Positions 6,074-10,325 of a stretch of DNA of 10,325 bases are shown piece by piece. The translations under genes and the position numbers were made by a program. Origin of the DNA: Chloroflexota bacterium (GTDB lineage Bacteria; Chloroflexota; Limnocylindria; Limnocylindrales; CSP1-4). Positions within the stretch are counted from its first letter, which is position 1, and each line of letters opens with the position of its first letter. Under the pieces are notes generated by a model that had not been told where the DNA came from, searched no databases, and was given only the letters and a program-made list of their open reading frames with translations. Location of the stretch: positions 1 through 10,325 of the forward strand of contig JADGQG010000058.1 of the NCBI GenBank assembly GCA_017882025.1. The letters run 5' to 3'.

Positions 6074-7665
6074 CAGCGGTCGGGTGTCGCCGGCGACGCG
6101 GCCGCCGAGTCGTCCGCGTCGGGTTCGGGTGCAACGGGCGCGTCTCCCGCAGGCGCCGGCTCGGCTGCCGGCCGGCGGATCTCGCGGATGCGGGCCGGGA
6201 CGCCCACCGCCAGCATGCCCGCCGGGACGTCGCGCGTGACGACCGCGCCGGCACCCGTCTTCGCCCCGTCGCCGACCGTGACGGGGGCGCGGAGCATCGT
6301 GTCGACCCCCAGGAAGACGCCCTTCCCGATCTCGGTATGGTGCTTGCGGACGCCGTCGTAGTTGGCGGTGATCGTGCCCGCGCCGACGTTCGTGCCCGCG
6401 CCGACGTGCGCGTCACCGAGGTAGCTCATGTGATGCTGCTTGACGCCCCGCTCGAGCCGGCTGTTCTTCACCTCAGCGAAGTTGCCCAGCTGGACGTCTG
6501 GCCCGATCGAGCTGCCCGAGCGCAGGTGGCTGAAGGGGCCGATCTCCGTTCCCTCTTCCACCGTCGCTCCCTCCAGGACGCTGGCCCAGACGCGACACCG
6601 GGGGCCCACGGCGCTGTCCACGAGCTGGCTGCCCGCGCCGATGCGGCTCCCCTTCCCCACCCGGGTGTGGCCCCGCAGAGTCACGTTCGGCTCCAGGGTC
6701 ACATCGGGTGCCAGATCGACGTCCGCGTCGACGTACGCGGTCGCCGGGTCGTGCATCGTGACGCCCGCGCGGAGCCAGGCAAGGTTGATGCGCTCGCGCA
6801 GCATCGCGGTCGCCTCGGCGAGCTCGGCGCGGTCGTTGATCCCGTCGAGCGCGCCGTCGTCTGGCGCCTCGTGGGCGACCACGGTCAGCCCGTCCGCCAC
6901 CGCGAGGTCGACCAGTTGCGTGACGTAGTACTCCCCGGTCGCCGGGGACGGCGTCAGGCGCTCGATCGCCGCCCGTAGCCAGGCCGCGTCGAATGCGTAG
7001 AGCCCCGCGTTCACCTCGCTGACGGCGAGCTCGTCCGGGGTCGCGTCGTTCGCCTCCACGAGGCGAACGACGCGGTCGCCGTCCGGCGCCCGGATCACGC
7101 GGCCCAGCGCGCCCGGCTCCCAGGCCTCGAACGAGACGAGCGCGATCGCGGCGTCGGCCGCGCGGCGACGTTCCAGCACGCCGATGACGAGGCCGGCCTC
7201 CACGAGCGGGATGTCGCCATTGAGGACGACGACCTCGGCCGCGTCGGCGGGGACGGCCGCCAGTGCGGACCGCACCGCGTCGCCCGACCCATCGGGGTGT
7301 TCCTGGAGCGCGAACGTGATGCCGGTCGGGAACGCGTCACGAACCGCGGCCGTCGCCGGCGAGGTCACGACGATCGGGTCGCGGCCAGTCGCGGCCCGGG
7401 CCGCTTCCACGACGTAGGCCAGCATCGGTCGCCCGCAGAGCGGGTGGAGCAGCTTCGGGACGGTGGACTGCATGCGCGTACCCAGTCCCCCGGCCATGAC
7501 GACGGCGACCGGCCCGGCCGTGCGGGAGAGAACCGAGGCCCCGCTGGCGTCGGGCAATGCTGGCTGCGCAGTCATCGGCGACTCGTTCGGACGGGGCGAC
7601 CCAGAAAGCACGGGGCGTTCCGGGTCCGGGCGTCTGCCGTCCGGCGTGGGTTGTTCAGTGGGCAT
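6073..7665 (-). CDS. glmU: Bifunctional GlmU: glucosamine-1-phosphate acetyltransferase / N-acetylglucosamine-1-phosphate uridyltransferase
   Basis: GlmU makes UDP-GlcNAc for peptidoglycan in two steps: acetyl-CoA-dependent acetylation of GlcN-1-P, then uridylyl transfer from UTP. From the first ATG the product has 530 residues. The N-terminal pyrophosphorylase domain has VVMAGGLGTRMQSTVPKLLHP (55-75), LNGDIPLV (148-155), the EVNAGLYAF segment (217-225) and TGEYYVTQLVDLA (243-255). The C-terminal left-handed beta-helix (about 305-490) has NFAEVKNSRL (395-404), the catalytic-His region VKQHHMSYLGDA (408-419; His412 by alignment from memory) and VGAGTITANYDG (427-438). About 50 residues precede the fold, and a Pro/Ala/Asp tail follows residue 495; most GlmU proteins have 450-480 residues. 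ATG at 7575 (residue 31, 500-residue product) is an alternative start. Neither has a good Shine-Dalgarno site, but the promoter places the mRNA start only about 7 bases before the first ATG. The stop overlaps corC as TGATG. Confidence 0.95.
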   Translation of the reverse strand: MPTEQPTPDGRRPDPERPVLSGSPRPNESPMTAQPALPDASGASVLSRTAGPVAVVMAGGLGTRMQSTVPKLLHPLCGRPMLAYVVEAARAATGRDPIVVTSPATAAVRDAFPTGITFALQEHPDGSGDAVRSALAAVPADAAEVVVLNGDIPLVEAGLVIGVLERRRAADAAIALVSFEAWEPGALGRVIRAPDGDRVVRLVEANDATPDELAVSEVNAGLYAFDAAWLRAAIERLTPSPATGEYYVTQLVDLAVADGLTVVAHEAPDDGALDGINDRAELAEATAMLRERINLAWLRAGVTMHDPATAYVDADVDLAPDVTLEPNVTLRGHTRVGKGSRIGAGSQLVDSAVGPRCRVWASVLEGATVEEGTEIGPFSHLRSGSSIGPDVQLGNFAEVKNSRLERGVKQHHMSYLGDAHVGAGTNVGAGTITANYDGVRKHHTEIGKGVFLGVDTMLRAPVTVGDGAKTGAGAVVTRDVPAGMLAVGVPARIREIRRPAAEPAPAGDAPVAPEPDADDSAAASPATPDR

Positions 7666-7678
7666 GTGGTGTCCAAGG

Positions 7679-7708
7679 ATCGTAGGGGCGGGCCCTCGAC
7701 GGTGTCAA
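7679..7708 (-). promoter_or_regulatory. Sigma70-type promoter of glmU (TTGACA - 18 bp - TACGAT)
   Basis: On the minus strand a perfect -35 box TTGACA (7708-7703) and a -10 box TACGAT (7684-7679) are separated by 18 bases, in the 83-base gap between ridA and glmU. Initiation is expected near 7672, about 7 bases before the ATG at 7665 and about 97 bases before the alternative ATG at 7575. It would allow glmU and corC to be transcribed apart from the rsmA-ispE-ridA genes. Confidence 0.72.
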
Positions 7709-7748
7709 ACGCGGCCGACCCGCCGTCCGGCACGCGAGCACGCGCCCA

Positions 7749-8135
7749 TCAGCCGGCGAGCCGTGCGGTCGCCTCGATCTCCACTCGGCCACCCTTCGGC
7801 AGCGCCGCCACCGCGACCGTCGAGCGCGCCGGCGGTGGGTCCGTGACGAAGCGCCCGTACACGCCGTTGACGGCCGCGAAGTCGGCCATGTCGGCGAGGA
7901 AGATCGTGGTCTTCACGACGTCCCCGAATGTCAGGCCGGCTGCCTCGAGCACCGCGCCGAGGTTCCGAAGCGCCTGCTCGGCCTGGGCCCCGACGTCCCC
8001 GGCAACGAAATCGCCGGTCGCGGGGTCCAGGCCCAGCTGGCCGGAGCAGAACAGGTAGCCGTCGGCGCGAATCGCCTGGCTGTACGGCCCGATGGCCGCG
8101 GGGGCCTGCGTAGTCGAGATGGCGGTGCGGGGCAT
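7749..8135 (-). CDS. ridA: RidA family reactive intermediate deaminase
   Basis: RidA (YjgF/YER057c/UK114) is a small cytosolic homotrimer that hydrolyses reactive enamine/imine intermediates released by PLP enzymes, such as 2-aminoacrylate from serine/threonine dehydratase, and so protects other PLP enzymes. The 128-residue product has the normal length and motifs: IGPYSQAI (15-22), FCSGQLGLDP (29-38), QAEQALRNLGAVLEAAGL (51-68), and the active-site segment PPARSTVAVAALPKGGRVEIEA (101-122). Arg104 is the expected substrate-binding arginine and Glu121 the water-activating acid; Thr106 replaces the Cys found at this point in E. coli RidA. The ATG overlaps the ispE stop as TGATG, and AGGGAGG 6 bases upstream supplies a strong ribosome binding site. 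Its place between ispE and glmU matches yabJ in Bacillus. Confidence 0.95.
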   Translation of the reverse strand: MPRTAISTTQAPAAIGPYSQAIRADGYLFCSGQLGLDPATGDFVAGDVGAQAEQALRNLGAVLEAAGLTFGDVVKTTIFLADMADFAAVNGVYGRFVTDPPPARSTVAVAALPKGGRVEIEATARLAG

Positions 8136-9181
8136 CAGGTGCCTCCCTGGGCTGTCGTTTCGGCTGGCCGGCTCGGCTCGGCGGAGATGCCCGCGTCGCC
8201 GACGATGATCCGCGTCGCTGCCACGAAAGGCGGTCGCGCGCCCGGTGCCACGAGATCGTCCGCGGCGAGCGCCTCCCGGACGCGGGTGGCGGCCGCTTCT
8301 GCGGCCCCGATCGAAGGATAGAGGACCCAGAGCGTCGGGCCGGACCCGGACTGTCCAACCGGCCGTCCCAGGAGCCGCCCAAGCGCGCGGCGGAACGCCA
8401 CGAGCGCTGGCACGACCGCGGCTGTCGCGAGCGCGAGGTCATTCGCGACCGCGAGGATCCCGGCTCGCTCGGCGAACTTCGCGGCCGTCATCCCGGCGGC
8501 CAGCTCGCCGGCGACATGGCGCGACGAGGCGAGCGCGGCGCCGGGCCCAGGCCGAATCCCGCTGGCGTAGGCCAGGAACACCGCGGCGGTCGACACCGCG
8601 AGCCCGGGCGTGACGAGCAGCACGGCCGGCGCCGGGCCACGTGGCGTGGGCAGCGGCTCGACGCGCTCGCCGCGCCCTTCAACCAGCGCCCAGCCGCCCG
8701 CGAGGAAGAACGGCACGTCGGAGCCGAGGCCCGCCGCGACGGTCGCGCGATCCGCGGGCGCAAGGGCGTCCTCGACGGCCCAGGCCGCCAGGGCTCCGTC
8801 GACCGCCGCCGCGGCGTCGCTGCTCCCACCGCCCAGGCCGGCCGCGACCGGGATTCGCTTCTCCAGCCGGGCCGCGAGGCCGGGAAGCTGCGCATCGACG
8901 CCCCGCGCGCGGCAGGCCGCCCGCGCCGCCCCGATCGCACGCACGACGAGGTTGCGGTCGGCCGGGCCAAGGTCAGGCACCCGGTCGCCGGTGACGTGCA
9001 GGCGATCACTCGGCGCGAAGGCGGGGGCGAGCGCCAGCCGGTCGGCGAGCCCGAGCGGGACCATCACCGAATGAAGTGAATGGAAGCCGTCTCCGCGCCG
9101 GCCGACGATGGCCAGCGTCAGGTTCAGCTTTGCCGGCGCAAGGCGGACGACCGGTGTCACGCGGCGGAGCGCGTCGCTCAT
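8135..9181 (-). CDS. ispE: 4-(cytidine 5'-diphospho)-2-C-methyl-D-erythritol kinase
   Basis: IspE is the ATP-dependent kinase of the methylerythritol phosphate (MEP) pathway. It phosphorylates CDP-ME to CDP-ME-2-phosphate in the cytosol, on the way to IPP and DMAPP. The 348-residue product is a GHMP kinase with motif 1 LAPAKLNLTLAI (14-25; Lys18 expected in catalysis), GFHSLHSVMVPLGLAD (32-47), the glycine-rich ATP loop PVAAGLGGGSSDAAAA (111-126), LGSDVPFFLAGGWALVEGRGE (152-172; Asp155 the probable catalytic base) and the C-terminal motif SGSGPTLWVLY (278-288). It is longer than most IspE (about 280-310), mainly through an Ala/Gly-rich stretch near 205-235 and a C-terminal tail after about 325. 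The ATG follows the rsmA stop by 10 bases without a clear Shine-Dalgarno site; an in-frame GTG seven codons on (9160) is a weaker alternative. It shows that the organism uses the MEP route. Confidence 0.95.
   Translation of the reverse strand: MSDALRRVTPVVRLAPAKLNLTLAIVGRRGDGFHSLHSVMVPLGLADRLALAPAFAPSDRLHVTGDRVPDLGPADRNLVVRAIGAARAACRARGVDAQLPGLAARLEKRIPVAAGLGGGSSDAAAAVDGALAAWAVEDALAPADRATVAAGLGSDVPFFLAGGWALVEGRGERVEPLPTPRGPAPAVLLVTPGLAVSTAAVFLAYASGIRPGPGAALASSRHVAGELAAGMTAAKFAERAGILAVANDLALATAAVVPALVAFRRALGRLLGRPVGQSGSGPTLWVLYPSIGAAEAAATRVREALAADDLVAPGARPPFVAATRIIVGDAGISAEPSRPAETTAQGGT
8142..8148 (-). promoter_or_regulatory. Shine-Dalgarno site of ridA
   Basis: AGGGAGG on the minus strand, within the last codons of ispE, lies 6 bases before the ridA ATG at 8135 and confirms that start. 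Confidence 0.8.
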
Positions 9182-9191
9182 CGCCCGCGGA

Positions 9192-10208
9192 TCACGGTGG
9201 GCCGGCGTCGGCGCCGCGGCCGGCGTCGGAGCAGGGATCCGGGTCAGCGACGCCGTCGAGATCGGCCGCGTCCGTCTCCGCGAGCGAAGCGCGGCGACCC
9301 CGGTGGTCCGGCGGCAACGGCCCGAGCGCGCCGAGCAGGCTGATCCAGTCGGTCACCGCGAGCGTCTGCGGGCGCCGGTCGCCGGCGATCCCGGCCGCCG
9401 CGAGCGCTGCGTCCACCCGCTCCTGGCCTACCGGGAGCTGCCGGCCGAGAACGTTCCGGAGCATCTTGCGGCGCTCACGAAAGCCTGTCTGGACGAGCCG
9501 CCAGAGATGGTCCTCCATCTCCGGCGGGAGGCGCCCCGGCCCGTCGGCGGGTCGCACGTCGAGGGAGATGATCGCCGACTCGACCGCCGGGGCCGGCTCG
9601 AACGCGTCGCGGGGGACGAGTCGGACCAGCGACGCGGCGGCGTGGTACTGGACGAAGACCGAGAGATAGCTCATCGCGCCGGGCCTGGCAGCGATGCGCT
9701 CGGCGACCTCCCGCTGGACCATCAGGATGCAGCGGTCGGGGCGTGGCTCGGCGCCCAGCAGCCGGTGCAGGATCGGGCTCGTCACGTGGTACGGCAGGTT
9801 CGCGACCACGTCGAACGGCGGGACGACGAGCCCCGAAAGGTTGGCGTCCAGGATGTCCGCGGCGACGAGCCGAAGCGTGCCCGGCGGGTTCGGGGAGGGC
9901 GGGCGGGGCCCCTCGCCGGCGGCCGCGATCGCGGGCTCGAACGCCGTGGCGAGGTGCTCCACCATCCCGCGGTCGAGCTCCACCGCCGTCACCGCGGCGC
10001 CGGCCTCCAGCAGGCCGCCCGTGAGGATGCCCAGGCCGGGCCCGATCTCGAGGACCGTCCGGCCGGCCGATGCACCCGCAGCGTCGAGGATCGCCTCCAG
10101 CACGTCGACGTCCACCAGGAAGTTCTGGCTGAAGCGGTGCTGCGGACGCAGGCCGGCGGCGCGGAGCGTGCGCCGGACCGCGCCCGGATCCAGCCGGGCT
10201 CCGCTCAT
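9192..10208 (-). CDS. rsmA: 16S rRNA (adenine1518-N6/adenine1519-N6)-dimethyltransferase RsmA (KsgA)
   Basis: RsmA dimethylates two adjacent adenines in the 3' terminal helix 45 loop of 16S rRNA, using S-adenosylmethionine, as a late 30S assembly checkpoint. The 338-residue product shows HRFSQNFLVD (24-33), the SAM-binding VLEIGPGLGILT (52-63), the acidic residue after the second strand in AVELD (75-79), AADILD (116-121), the catalytic NLPYHVTSPIL (137-147), the FEPAPAVESAII segment (203-214), and the C-terminal helical FRERRKMLRNVLG (243-255). Usual length is about 260-300 residues. The excess comes from a Pro/Gly insert near 97-111 and a hydrophilic, acidic tail after about 298. ATG at 10208 has GGGAG 6 bases upstream and overlaps the upstream gene's stop as ATGA. 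The NLPY motif and SAM loop make the family certain; Erm-type resistance methylases are less likely given the housekeeping neighbours. Confidence 0.95.
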   Translation of the reverse strand: MSGARLDPGAVRRTLRAAGLRPQHRFSQNFLVDVDVLEAILDAAGASAGRTVLEIGPGLGILTGGLLEAGAAVTAVELDRGMVEHLATAFEPAIAAAGEGPRPPSPNPPGTLRLVAADILDANLSGLVVPPFDVVANLPYHVTSPILHRLLGAEPRPDRCILMVQREVAERIAARPGAMSYLSVFVQYHAAASLVRLVPRDAFEPAPAVESAIISLDVRPADGPGRLPPEMEDHLWRLVQTGFRERRKMLRNVLGRQLPVGQERVDAALAAAGIAGDRRPQTLAVTDWISLLGALGPLPPDHRGRRASLAETDAADLDGVADPDPCSDAGRGADAGPP

Positions 10209-10324
10209 CGCGTGCTCCCGCGCGTCGGGGAGGCCGGCTCCCAGGCCGCGGCGTCGCGCTCGGCTGCGAGTGCGGCTTCGTAGGCACGCGCCGCGGCCCC
10301 CCGCCGGGGCGGGCGGCGGGTGTC
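10205..10324 (-). CDS. C-terminal end of an unidentified protein (5' part outside window)
   Basis: The frame that ends in TGA overlapping the rsmA start (ATGA) is open to the right edge and gives 39 residues, including RAYEAALAAERDAAAWEP, a helix-like stretch with ordinary composition, between an Arg/Pro-rich start and a short SPTRGSTR end. The tight overlap matches the other junctions in this gene string, which favours a real gene co-transcribed with rsmA. The fragment is too short to identify. In Bacillus, rnmV and tatD lie upstream of ksgA, but nothing here shows either. The competing frame, continuous with rsmA, reads as Arg-rich low-complexity sequence and is less likely. Confidence 0.5.
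   Translation of the reverse strand, partial: DTRRPPRRGAAARAYEAALAAERDAAAWEPASPTRGSTR
10215..10219 (-). promoter_or_regulatory. Shine-Dalgarno site of rsmA
   Basis: GGGAG on the minus strand lies 6 bases before the ATG at 10208. It supports this start even though the same frame stays open to the window edge. Confidence 0.6.
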
Positions 10325-10325
10325 G

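Noticed and set aside
3454..6416. Several open frames of 400-490 codons on the strand opposite the polyprenyl synthase and corC genes, and in other frames across glmU
   Set aside because: They are rich in Arg, Asp, Glu or Pro, have no recognisable domains, and lie wholly over genes with clear family motifs. In very GC-rich DNA such shadow frames are expected.
7707..7749. A 14-codon frame (ATG overlapping the ridA stop, minus strand)
   Set aside because: It has no ribosome binding site beyond the overlap, an Arg/Gly-rich product and ends inside the glmU promoter -35 region; coincidental at this GC content.
1..10325. Search for CRISPR arrays, tRNA/rRNA genes, insertion sequences, integrase sites, phage or defence genes
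   Set aside because: No regularly spaced long repeats, tRNA-like cloverleaf ends, transposase motifs or defence domains were seen. Gene content is housekeeping throughout, so no undescribed system is claimed.

Overview
This window looks like chromosomal housekeeping DNA from a very GC-rich bacterium. Several traits fit a Chloroflexota lineage (for example Limnocylindria-like) or a deep actinobacterial relative: frequent GTG starts, start codons right next to -10 elements, a single-chain (alpha2-type) glycyl-tRNA synthetase, a deazaflavin (F420)-type PPOX protein, and a polyprenyl synthetase with a DDLLGIWG second motif. This placement is inference from gene types only. I see no tRNA, rRNA, CRISPR array, insertion sequence, phage gene or integration site. 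No gap between genes exceeds about 135 bases.

Left part (1-3666): the 3' half of a GltA/GltD/SudA-type flavoprotein oxidoreductase runs rightward and meets glyS head-on. Reading leftward are recO, a small Rv3369-like PPOX protein joined to it by an ATGA overlap, and then glyS after a 130-base gap holding two 21-base repeats.

Middle (3667-4689): a polyprenyl (probably geranylgeranyl) diphosphate synthase is transcribed divergently from recO. Its GTG start lies 7 bases after a TATCAT -10 element, so its mRNA is probably leaderless. It ends convergently with the corC-like gene.

Right part (4724-10325, all leftward): the order of transcription is an unidentified gene (only its C-terminal end is visible), rsmA, ispE, ridA, glmU, and a CorC/HlyC-type CBS membrane protein. 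Most junctions are ATGA or TGATG overlaps or tiny gaps. The order rsmA-ispE-ridA-glmU is the skeleton of the Bacillus subtilis ksgA-ispE-purR-yabJ-spoVG-gcaD region, with purR and spoVG absent. A good sigma70-type promoter (TTGACA-18 bp-TACGAT) sits between ridA and glmU, so glmU-corC can be transcribed separately.

Functionally the window joins isoprenoid supply (ispE) and chain elongation (polyprenyl synthase), cell-wall precursor synthesis (glmU), translation (glyS, rsmA), recombination repair (recO), metabolite damage control (ridA) and nitrogen/redox metabolism (the partial flavoprotein). I found no convincing undescribed system. The items worth a second look are the leaderless-type promoters, the glmU start and promoter, the repeats ahead of glyS, and the conserved gene order.
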